From Balneolales bacterium (GTDB lineage Bacteria; Bacteroidota; Rhodothermia; Balneolales; Natronogracilivirgulaceae), in contig SKNL01000260.1 of NCBI GenBank assembly GCA_007120555.1, forward strand, positions 1 through 6,498: a DNA stretch of 6,498 nucleotides. The letters are read 5' to 3'. Position numbers and translations under genes: made by a program. Positions within the stretch are counted from its first letter, which is position 1, and each line of letters starts with the position of its first letter. This document shows positions 1 to 5,301 of the stretch, piece after piece. Under the pieces are notes generated by a model. It searched no databases, was not told the origin of the DNA, and saw only the letters and a list, made by a program, of their open reading frames with translations.

Positions 1-1512
1 CTCTGGTTCCTGCATCGTGATGATCTTGAGCGATTTAACCGCGAACCGGCGGATATCGCATTCGAACTCGCATCCATTTACGATCCGGACTGGCATCCCG
101 ATGGCCACACCCTGCTGTTTACGTCGGATTTCGACGGACGGATGAATCTGTACGAATATTCCGGTCCCCTGGCCCCCGCTTCCGGCCCAGAATCCTATGC
201 CGTCTCTGTGCGACGAGTAACAAACCACCGCTACGGGGTCATGGAGGCCTCCTGGAGCCCGGATGGATCCATGATTGCAGCCGTTCAGCTTCAAAAAAAT
301 CGCTTTGAGCTGGTGCTTCTGGATCACGACCAACTCACACCGGAGGAAATACCGGCAGATGAATGGAAATACCCGCCCTTCTCGGGCCCCTCCCCGGCCC
401 CGCCGCTGCCGGCCGGTTATACCGAAAACCAGACCGGTGGTCCGCTTGATGATGGCGAAACGGCGCCTTCCGCCAACAATCCAACAGAAATGGAATTGCC
501 CGGGGATTGGACGCTCTCATCCTACCACACGGGTATCGGCTGGCTTCGGCCGCGCTCGGTCTTTCCCTATTGGGAAAACGAATCACAATTCATCGGCCAC
601 CGCTTTGGCGCCGTGGTGTCCGGCGGCGACGTGCTTCGCCGGCATAGCTACAATGCCGAGCTGAGCACATCCAACAACCGTTTCTGGTACGACGTGGATT
701 ACCGCTTCAGCGGCTTTTATCCCGGATTTCGATTGAATTTCTACCAGCGGCCCGTCCAGACCACGGATTTTCTGCTGGATCGCCAGGGGGCCGGAATAGA
801 CATTCCCCTGCAGTACCACATCGACCAAAACACGCGCAGTTCCTCTGTCTCTTTTGTGCCCGGTATCGATCTGCTCAGGGAGAGGATCATCACAACCGGC
901 GGCTCTTCACAGTCAGACTGGTTCCAGCGCGCACGCGCATCCCTGTTTGTATCATGGCAGCACCGTCTTCAGCAGAACATCCGGGACGTTCAGCCCAATA
1001 CCGGCTGGCTTCTTTTTTCTGAAGTGAACCAGGACCTGCAGACCGATGCTGCAGAGAAACTGTCTGCCTTGCGGGTCGGGATGTACCGGTTCCTGACCTT
1101 TTATAAGGAAGAAAACTGGTCCCTGCGCCTGGGTATTGAAGCCGTTACGCAAAACCGTCCATATTTCGATATAAGCGGCTTTTACTCCCGGGGATTCGAT
1201 GAGAGGATCTTGTTGGGATTCAACAATGCGGCCCGTCTTAACAGCCGCTTTGCCATACCGCTCTGGCACGCCGACCGCGGACAGGTACTGCTGCCTGTTT
1301 TCCTGGACCGTTTTTACCTGGTCCTGTTCAGCGATACAGTGTTCCCGGTGCAGTCTCGCCAATATCAGGACTGGAAGTCAGATTCCCGCACGCTCTTTGG
1401 GGGCGGAATCCGCATGCAATTCCGGATGTTTAACTTCCCGGTGGATATCGGGATCGCCGGCGTCTACGAACCAACGCGCAACAGAGGAAATGTTTTTATC
1501 GGCTGGTTTTGA
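1..1512 (+). CDS. TolB-like propeller / outer-membrane beta-barrel protein, 3' part
   Basis: The frame is open from base 1 with no start, so the gene begins upstream; 503 residues are visible. Residues about 28-54 (DPDWHPDGHTLLFTS...) and 78-108 (ASWSPDGSMIAAV...) are two PD40/TolB-type propeller blades with the W-x-PDG signature. A Pro/Gly/Thr-rich linker follows (about 109-165). The rest, about 170-503, is rich in aromatic residues and alternating polar/apolar strands, with a GGDVLRRHSY segment. It ends in ...VFIGWF, a terminal Phe as expected for a barrel inserted by BamA. I infer an outer-membrane protein with a periplasmic or surface propeller and a C-terminal barrel; the substrate is unknown. 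PD40-plus-barrel proteins are known in Bacteroidota-like and some proteobacterial genomes. A secreted-peptidase relative with an N-terminal catalytic domain upstream cannot be excluded. Its last 17 bp overlap the 3' end of purM on the other strand. Confidence 0.75.
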   Translation, partial: LWFLHRDDLERFNREPADIAFELASIYDPDWHPDGHTLLFTSDFDGRMNLYEYSGPLAPASGPESYAVSVRRVTNHRYGVMEASWSPDGSMIAAVQLQKNRFELVLLDHDQLTPEEIPADEWKYPPFSGPSPAPPLPAGYTENQTGGPLDDGETAPSANNPTEMELPGDWTLSSYHTGIGWLRPRSVFPYWENESQFIGHRFGAVVSGGDVLRRHSYNAELSTSNNRFWYDVDYRFSGFYPGFRLNFYQRPVQTTDFLLDRQGAGIDIPLQYHIDQNTRSSSVSFVPGIDLLRERIITTGGSSQSDWFQRARASLFVSWQHRLQQNIRDVQPNTGWLLFSEVNQDLQTDAAEKLSALRVGMYRFLTFYKEENWSLRLGIEAVTQNRPYFDISGFYSRGFDERILLGFNNAARLNSRFAIPLWHADRGQVLLPVFLDRFYLVLFSDTVFPVQSRQYQDWKSDSRTLFGGGIRMQFRMFNFPVDIGIAGVYEPTRNRGNVFIGWF

Positions 1513-2611
1513 CCTCTCCTATCGGGAGGATACGGAATCCTGCCTGTATCTCCGCTTTCAGTACGGAATCGGCTCTTTCGGGTGAAACGACAACTGTCAG
1601 ACCGATACCGAGATTGAACGCCTGCCTCATATCCTCAACAGGAACATTCCCTTCCTTCCGGATCAGTTTAAAAATAGCCGGCCATTCCCAGCTTTTCCAG
1701 TCAATTATTGGAACCAATCCACCCGGAGCCTTATTTCCCGCACTTTTTTCATCTCTATTTTTTTTCTGCAGGATTTTTTCGCCCCCACTTTTTTCCTCCG
1801 AATCCCTTTCCTCCACGGCCTTTTCTTTTGGCATAATCCGCTCCGTATTACCCATAATACCACCACCCGTTATGTGGGCAAAGCCACGGATACCCTCCAT
1901 TTTTTTTAGTTTTCTTATGATCTGCAGATAGGACGGATGGATCTGCAGCAGGGCTTCTCCGATTGTCATGCCCAGTTCCGAAACATGAAAATCAACACTG
2001 TACTTCGATAGCAAGACTTTGCGTGCCAGTGAGTAGCCGTTGGTATGCAATCCGTTTCCCGTCACTCCGAGGATCACGTCCCCGTTCCGGATACCGGATC
2101 CATCCAGGATGTCATCCCTGTCCACCACGCCCACCACCGTTCCGGCCAGGTCAAATTCGCCTTCTGCGTAGATATCCGGCATCTCTGCCGTTTCGCCGCC
2201 AATCAGTGCGCAGCCGTTTTCCTCGCAGGCGATAGTGAACCCTTTCAGAACATCGTAGGCCACATCCTGTTCCAGTTTTCCGGTGGAAAAATAGTCCAGA
2301 AAAAAAAGCGGCTCTGCCCCGCAGACAGCGATGTCATTGACGCAATGGTTAACCAGGCACTGACCCACCGTGTCATACACCCCGGTCTTGAACGCGATGA
2401 TCAGCTTGGTCCCGACACCATCCACGCTGCTTACCAGGACCGGCTGCTTCAAACAGGAGAAATCCGGCTGGAAGAGACCTCCGAAACCGCCAATGGAAGT
2501 TACAACCTCCGGCCGGTGCGTTCTGGAAACCAGCTTGCCGATGGATTTCACAAACCTGTTTCCGGCATCCACATCCACTCCGGCAGACTTGTATGTATGT
2601 TTCTTGGACAT
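1496..2611 (-). CDS. purM: Phosphoribosylformylglycinamidine cyclo-ligase (AIR synthetase)
   Basis: PurM converts formylglycinamidine ribonucleotide and ATP to aminoimidazole ribonucleotide, the fifth step of de novo purine synthesis, in the cytoplasm. The 371-residue product opens with the family N-terminus YKSAGVDVDAGNRFV. It carries SSVDGVGTK (61-69), the HCVNDIAVCGAEP segment (89-101), LIGGETAEMPDIY (136-148), GLHTNGYSLAR (187-197), HITGGGIMGNTERIMP (246-261), WEWPAIF (308-314) and FNLGIGL (332-338), so both AIRS domains look complete. The family is usually about 330-350 residues. The excess is a Lys/Glu/Ser-rich insertion at about 262-297, just after the GGG-containing motif. No Shine-Dalgarno precedes the ATG; the leader is AT-rich. 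The gene reads leftward away from the putative origin. Its stop lies inside the 3' end of the convergent barrel gene, so no separate terminator is visible. Confidence 0.97.
   Translation of the reverse strand: MSKKHTYKSAGVDVDAGNRFVKSIGKLVSRTHRPEVVTSIGGFGGLFQPDFSCLKQPVLVSSVDGVGTKLIIAFKTGVYDTVGQCLVNHCVNDIAVCGAEPLFFLDYFSTGKLEQDVAYDVLKGFTIACEENGCALIGGETAEMPDIYAEGEFDLAGTVVGVVDRDDILDGSGIRNGDVILGVTGNGLHTNGYSLARKVLLSKYSVDFHVSELGMTIGEALLQIHPSYLQIIRKLKKMEGIRGFAHITGGGIMGNTERIMPKEKAVEERDSEEKSGGEKILQKKNRDEKSAGNKAPGGLVPIIDWKSWEWPAIFKLIRKEGNVPVEDMRQAFNLGIGLTVVVSPERADSVLKAEIQAGFRILPIGEVKTSR
1730..1798 (-). repeat. Imperfect 45-nt-period duplication inside the purM insertion
   Basis: Two 24-nt segments of the coding strand, 1798-1775 and 1753-1730, lie 45 nt apart in the same frame and agree at 18 of 24 positions by eye. 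They encode EEKSGGEK and DEKSAGNK, residues 272-279 and 287-294 of PurM. The spacer holds a run of eight T on the + strand (1758-1765), and further T runs flank it. The whole insertion spans about 1721-1828. The pattern suggests growth by in-frame slippage or duplication in a surface loop. Confidence 0.6.
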
Positions 2612-2655
2612 AATTAGCTGAAAATATTAGGGATGATTCGGGAAGTGACATACTG

Positions 2656-2674
2656 TCCCGGAACCAGTCCGGGA
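2656..2674. repeat. GC-rich stem-loop at the left edge of the origin region
   Basis: TCCCGGA (2656-2662) pairs perfectly with TCCGGGA (2668-2674) around the 5-nt loop ACCAG. It stands out in AT-rich surroundings and lies about 45 bp before the purM start, so it could form in the purM leader. No T run follows on either strand, so a terminator is unlikely. Its role is unknown. Confidence 0.5.
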
Positions 2675-2738
2675 ACGGTGAAAGGACACCAGAAAGTTTG
2701 GAACAAAAGGAAACAAAACCAAGAAGACCTTTATTTTT

Positions 2739-2747
2739 TTTTCCACA
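2739..2747 (+). promoter_or_regulatory. DnaA box, TTTTCCACA
   Basis: It fits the relaxed consensus TTWTNCACA and differs from TTATCCACA at one base. It follows a T run and lies left of the AT-rich tract, oriented toward the main box cluster. Confidence 0.6.
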
Positions 2748-2760
2748 CGGGTTTTCTATG

Positions 2761-2800
2761 AGTAATTAATTTTTTTATAAATTTGTAATCTTATATAGAT
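2761..2800. other. Candidate DNA unwinding element
   Basis: Only 4 of these 40 bases are G or C, with runs such as ATTAATTTTTTTATAAATTT. It directly precedes the tandem DnaA boxes at 2803-2819, the usual arrangement of an unwinding element beside its initiator array. It is called from composition and position only. Confidence 0.55.
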
Positions 2801-2802
2801 GC

Positions 2803-2819
2803 TGTGGATATGTGGAAAA
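2803..2819 (-). promoter_or_regulatory. Two abutting DnaA boxes
   Basis: Read on the minus strand these are TTTTCCACA (2811-2819, fitting TTWTNCACA) and ATATCCACA (2803-2811, one mismatch to TTATCCACA), in the same orientation and sharing one base. They flank the AT-rich tract, so they are good candidates for the boxes that start unwinding. Confidence 0.65.
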
Positions 2820-2858
2820 GAAAGTTTTCCGTGTTATTAGATGTGGCATTCCCATATT

Positions 2859-2879
2859 TGTGGGTAAAAATGTGGATAA
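2859..2879 (-). promoter_or_regulatory. Two DnaA boxes, one with the exact consensus
   Basis: 2871-2879 is TGTGGATAA, an exact TTATCCACA on the minus strand. 2859-2867 is TGTGGGTAA (TTACCCACA), one mismatch. The starts are 12 bp apart and the orientation matches the pair at 2803-2819, giving a directional array of four boxes. Confidence 0.75.
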
Positions 2880-3082
2880 AAAACACATCGGTAATAAATA
2901 GGTAGAAGATTTTAATCGGAATATCCACGCATCACATGAATTATACATTTCAGCGCGTTTTTGCAACCCACACTTCGCACAGGGCACTTATGGTGTGGGA
3001 ATCCCGCATCTGTCAGTGAACAAATGGTTATCTTCCGCACAGAAAAAAGATCCGTATCCAAATCAACAGGTTTGGCGCACGG

Positions 3083-3091
3083 TTATCCCCA
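3083..3091 (+). promoter_or_regulatory. DnaA box-like site upstream of dtd, TTATCCCCA
   Basis: One mismatch to TTATCCACA, on the plus strand, 24 bp before the dtd start. It could serve the origin, the control of dtd, or both. It is isolated from the main cluster, so the call is weaker. Confidence 0.45.
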
Positions 3092-3115
3092 TACTTGTTA
3101 ACAATAAGAAATACC

Positions 3116-3556
3116 ATGAGAGCAGTTGTGCAGCGTGTTTCAGAGGCATCGGTCACCGTCGACGGCAACATTACCGGCACTATTGGCAAGGGTTTACTGG
3201 TGTTGCTGGCAGTACATCGCGATGACACCGACGAACAGCTTCGCTGGATGGCAGAAAAACTCAGAAAACTTCGGATTTTTGAGGATGATGAGGGAAAGAT
3301 GAATCGCAGTGTGGAGGATGTGGATGGCGGCATGCTTATCGTATCGCAATTCACGCTGTATGGTGCGTTGAAAAAAGGCACCCGTCCAAGTTTTACGGCA
3401 TCGGCCGGACCCGAAAAGGCCGAACAGATGTATGACCGCATGGTAGCTTTGCTGGAAGAGGCCTTGCCCGGAAAAATACAGACGGGGATTTTTGCAGCCA
3501 AAATGGATGTATCCCTGGTCAATGACGGACCTGTAACCATTATCGTGGAGCGCTGA
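3116..3556 (+). CDS. dtd: D-aminoacyl-tRNA deacylase
   Basis: DTD hydrolyses D-aminoacyl-tRNAs (D-Tyr and others) and also glycyl-tRNA(Ala), keeping D-amino acids and mischarged glycine out of protein. The product is 146 residues, the normal family length. It starts MRAVVQRVSEASV, the typical DTD N-terminus, which fixes the ATG at 3116; an in-frame TTG at 3095 would add seven atypical residues. The active-site motifs SQFTLYG (77-83) and NDGPVT (136-141, with the cis-proline Gly-Pro pair) are both intact, as is GTRPSF (88-93). The start has no clear Shine-Dalgarno. The stop overlaps the next start by 1 nt (TGATG), implying coupled translation. The promoter should lie within the origin-like region just upstream, but I could not pick convincing boxes. 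Confidence 0.96.
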   Translation: MRAVVQRVSEASVTVDGNITGTIGKGLLVLLAVHRDDTDEQLRWMAEKLRKLRIFEDDEGKMNRSVEDVDGGMLIVSQFTLYGALKKGTRPSFTASAGPEKAEQMYDRMVALLEEALPGKIQTGIFAAKMDVSLVNDGPVTIIVER

Positions 3557-4470
3557 TGTCTCTCGTATTCCTTTTTCTGGACGGTGTAGGGCTCGGCAGA
3601 CCCAACGGGTTGAATCCCTTCGCGATGCATGACTATCCCGCTTTCAAAGCGATGGCGGGGGGACAGGCTTTTACGGACGATGCCGAAACCTGTCGGAACG
3701 GAGCGCATTTTTTTACCTCTATCGATGCCTGTCTTGGAGTGGATGGATTGCCGCAAAGCGGAACCGGGCAGGTGACCCTTTTCACCGGAATCAATTCAGC
3801 GCAGCTGCTTGGCCGGCATTTTGGCCCCTATCCGCATTCAGCCATACGCGGCCTGCTGGATGGGGAGAGCATCTTTCAGAAAATTGGCCGCCAAAACGGG
3901 CGCTGCCACTTCATCAATGCTTTTCCGCAGCGGTTCATCGATTATGTAATCACAACCAACCGCTGGTCCAGCACCACCTTCATGACCACAAGGGCGGGAA
4001 TGAAACTCAATTCCGTGCCGGAGATACTGGAGGAGAAGGCCATTACCGCAGAGCTTACACAGGATGCCTGGCGGACCCGGCTTTCCCTGGATGTCCCTCT
4101 GATATCCGAATCAGATGCGGCAGAACGGGTAATCCAGGCAACGACAGAGCACGATCTTGTCCTGGTTGAATACTATCTGACGGACAAGGCCGGCCACAGC
4201 CGCGATGCCATTCTGGCGCACAAAATCCTTACCCGCATTGACCGGTTCCTGGAACATCTCATCAACCGGCAGGAGGAAAACGGATATACACTGCTCCTCA
4301 CCAGTGATCATGGCAATCTGGAGGATCTCTCCGTCAAGACGCATACACGCAACCAGGTGCCCTTGTATGTGCTCGGAAAAGGAGCAGACCTGTTCCACGA
4401 AGCGAAATCCATCCAGGATATCACCCCCCTGTGTGTGGAATGGCACAGATTATTTTTTGGGCAGAGCTGA
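3556..4470 (+). CDS. Alkaline-phosphatase-superfamily metalloenzyme (phosphoglycerate mutase-like)
   Basis: The 304-residue product has the metal-binding pattern of the metalloenzyme superfamily that includes cofactor-independent phosphoglycerate mutase and phosphopentomutase. Visible are FLDGVGLG (7-14, Asp9), the probable nucleophile loop LPQSGTGQ (65-72, Thr70 or Ser68), LTDKAGH (208-214), SDHGNLED (250-257) and a final His263 in THTRNQVPL. These fit a two-metal phosphotransfer or phosphohydrolase centre. It is far shorter than true iPGM (about 510 residues), lacks that enzyme's inserted domain and has SGTGQ where iPGM has a Ser-centred loop, so PGM activity should not be assumed. The substrate is unknown. 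The start ATG overlaps the dtd stop by 1 nt, placing both in one transcript. The 3' end overlaps adk by 21 bp in convergent orientation. Confidence 0.8.
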   Translation: MSLVFLFLDGVGLGRPNGLNPFAMHDYPAFKAMAGGQAFTDDAETCRNGAHFFTSIDACLGVDGLPQSGTGQVTLFTGINSAQLLGRHFGPYPHSAIRGLLDGESIFQKIGRQNGRCHFINAFPQRFIDYVITTNRWSSTTFMTTRAGMKLNSVPEILEEKAITAELTQDAWRTRLSLDVPLISESDAAERVIQATTEHDLVLVEYYLTDKAGHSRDAILAHKILTRIDRFLEHLINRQEENGYTLLLTSDHGNLEDLSVKTHTRNQVPLYVLGKGADLFHEAKSIQDITPLCVEWHRLFFGQS

Positions 4471-5010
4471 CAGGATCCGCTGGAATATTTCATCAACAGT
4501 GCCGGTACCGTCAACAGACCGAAACATACCTGCCTGTTGATAATACTCCATCACAGGCGCCGTCTCTTTCTTGTAGACTTCCAGGCGGGTCTTGATCTTC
4601 TCTTCCGTATCGTCCGACCGGCCCTCACCACGGGAGAGCAGCCTCTGGATCAGCACTTCGTCGGGTGCATGCAGTGAAATAAATACATCAATCGACTCAT
4701 TGCGTCGTTCCAACATGTTGTCGAAAGCTACGGCCTGTTCCACAGTACGCGGAAAACCATCCAGGATATATCCTTTGCTGTAGTCTTCACTGGCAATAGT
4801 CTCTTCCACCATGTCCACAACCGTCTGGTCAGGAACAAGCTGACCCTCGTCGATGATGGATTGTACAAGTTTTCCGAGTTCCGTACCCTGGTTGATAGCA
4901 TCACGAAACATTTTTCCCGTTGAGAGATGAATAATACCTAAATGTTCCGCTACCATTTTCGCCTGGGTTCCCTTTCCGGCACCTGGCGGACCAAATATGA
5001 TAATTCGCAT
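4450..5010 (-). CDS. adk: Adenylate kinase, short-LID form
   Basis: It catalyses ATP + AMP = 2 ADP, balancing the adenylate pool in the cytoplasm. The 186-residue product carries the P-loop GPPGAGKGT (7-15), the AMP-binding LSTGKMFR region (29-36), DGFPRT (84-89), and SRGEGRSDDTEEKIKTRL (126-143). In the last segment the usual 30-residue LID domain is replaced by a short loop, so no zinc-binding Cys set is present. The more common STGDM motif reads STGKM here. The start matches the canonical MRIIIFGPPGAGKGT; the leader has no Shine-Dalgarno. A sigma70-like promoter at 5067-5094 would give a leader of about 50 nt. In many bacteria adk sits in a ribosomal-protein operon next to secY; here it stands alone. 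It is convergent with the upstream metalloenzyme gene and divergent from the PhaR-like gene. Confidence 0.97.
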   Translation of the reverse strand: MRIIIFGPPGAGKGTQAKMVAEHLGIIHLSTGKMFRDAINQGTELGKLVQSIIDEGQLVPDQTVVDMVEETIASEDYSKGYILDGFPRTVEQAVAFDNMLERRNESIDVFISLHAPDEVLIQRLLSRGEGRSDDTEEKIKTRLEVYKKETAPVMEYYQQAGMFRSVDGTGTVDEIFQRILSALPKK

Positions 5011-5062
5011 CGTTAGTAGTAATAATGATTGATAGAGAAGGTTGAGTCGTTAAATAATCTCC

Positions 5063-5081
5063 ATGGAATATATCATTCCAT
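5063..5081. promoter_or_regulatory. Inverted repeat over the adk -10 element (possible operator)
   Basis: ATGGAAT (5063-5069) and ATTCCAT (5075-5081) form a perfect 7-bp inverted repeat with a 5-bp spacer. It covers the proposed -10 hexamer of the adk promoter. This is the geometry of a dimeric repressor site; no binding protein can be named. Confidence 0.4.
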
Positions 5082-5094
5082 TACAAATTGGCAA
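5067..5094 (-). promoter_or_regulatory. Predicted sigma70-like adk promoter
   Basis: On the minus strand, TTGCCA (5094-5089) and TATATT (5072-5067) are separated by 16 bp. Each matches five of six bases of TTGACA and TATAAT. They lie about 57 bp before the adk start in an otherwise gene-free region. If the host uses the Bacteroidota-type sigma factor, its true promoter motif could differ. Confidence 0.45.
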
Positions 5095-5224
5095 AACCAA
5101 CTTCGATGGCCGGAAACAGAAAAGCGAAATTATTTTTCCAATAAACCGCTTTCCGGTTGCATTTGCAAAACAATAACAGTGACTTCACAATGTATTTCAA
5201 CCAAATAACGCACTGCATAATTTT

Positions 5225-5255
5225 TTGTAACGCGTAGCGTTATCTTGCGTATAAT
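5225..5255 (+). promoter_or_regulatory. Predicted promoter of the PhaR-like/phasin unit
   Basis: An exact TATAAT (5250-5255) is preceded by TTGTAA (5225-5230) with a 19-bp spacer, slightly long. It lies 46 bp before the PhaR-like ATG, so transcription would begin near 5262. This also argues against the in-frame TTG at 5245 as a start, because that codon would lie inside the promoter. Confidence 0.45.
5228..5242. promoter_or_regulatory. Perfect inverted repeat in the spacer of the PhaR-like promoter
   Basis: TAACGC (5228-5233) and GCGTTA (5237-5242) are perfect inverted arms around GTA, giving a 15-bp palindrome between the proposed -35 and -10. The position suits a repressor operator. PhaR proteins are known to repress phasin genes and their own genes, so autoregulation by the downstream product is a reasonable inference. 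The site does not identify the protein by itself. Confidence 0.45.
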
Positions 5256-5301
5256 ATCATGTAGTCACCACGGAAAACAACATAAAAAACCGGGTAAAAA
5301 A

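Larger units (their letters stand above)
2612..3115. other. Putative chromosomal replication origin (oriC)
   Basis: This is the only long gene-free stretch in the window, between the divergent genes purM and dtd. It contains six 9-mers within one mismatch of the DnaA box TTATCCACA: 2739-2747 (+), 2803-2811 (-), 2811-2819 (-), 2859-2867 (-), 2871-2879 (-, exact) and 3083-3091 (+). About 0.1 such words would be expected by chance in 504 bp of unbiased sequence on both strands; AT bias raises this only modestly. Next to the four clustered boxes is a 40-bp tract of about 10% GC (2761-2800), suited to be the unwinding element. Box clustering plus an AT-rich tract is how bacterial origins are recognised. 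Neither dnaA nor dnaN is in the window, but origins away from dnaA are common. The alternative is a DnaA-titrating or DnaA-regulated intergenic cluster. No convincing small gene is present. Confidence 0.75.

Noticed and set aside
952..1362. 136-codon minus-strand frame inside the barrel gene
   Set aside because: It is antisense to a continuous frame with barrel-like sequence, without family resemblance or ribosome binding site.
1513..1529. CCTCTC/GGGAGG hairpin right after the barrel gene stop
   Set aside because: The stem includes a G-T wobble, no T run follows, and it lies within purM coding sequence.
2775..2987. 70-codon open frame on the minus strand in the purM-dtd region
   Set aside because: It runs through the AT-rich tract and four DnaA boxes, has no ribosome binding site and no recognisable domain; AT-rich DNA gives such frames by chance.
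2921..3062. Further DnaA-like words (2921-2929, 2964-2972, 2994-3002, 3033-3041, 3054-3062)
   Set aside because: Each has two or more mismatches to TTATCCACA, so they are not counted although they may be weak sites.
3095..3115. TTG at 3095 as the dtd start
   Set aside because: It would add MLTIRNT before the universally conserved MRAVVQRV N-terminus; the ATG at 3116 is the family start.
5144..5158. AACCG-N5-CGGTT inverted repeat in the adk/PhaR-like intergenic region
   Set aside because: Five-bp arms are too short to separate from chance and it is not aligned with a promoter element.
5245..5301. TTG at 5245 as the start of the PhaR-like protein
   Set aside because: It would place the coding region across TATAAT at 5250-5255 and add 19 residues not expected before the conserved domain.
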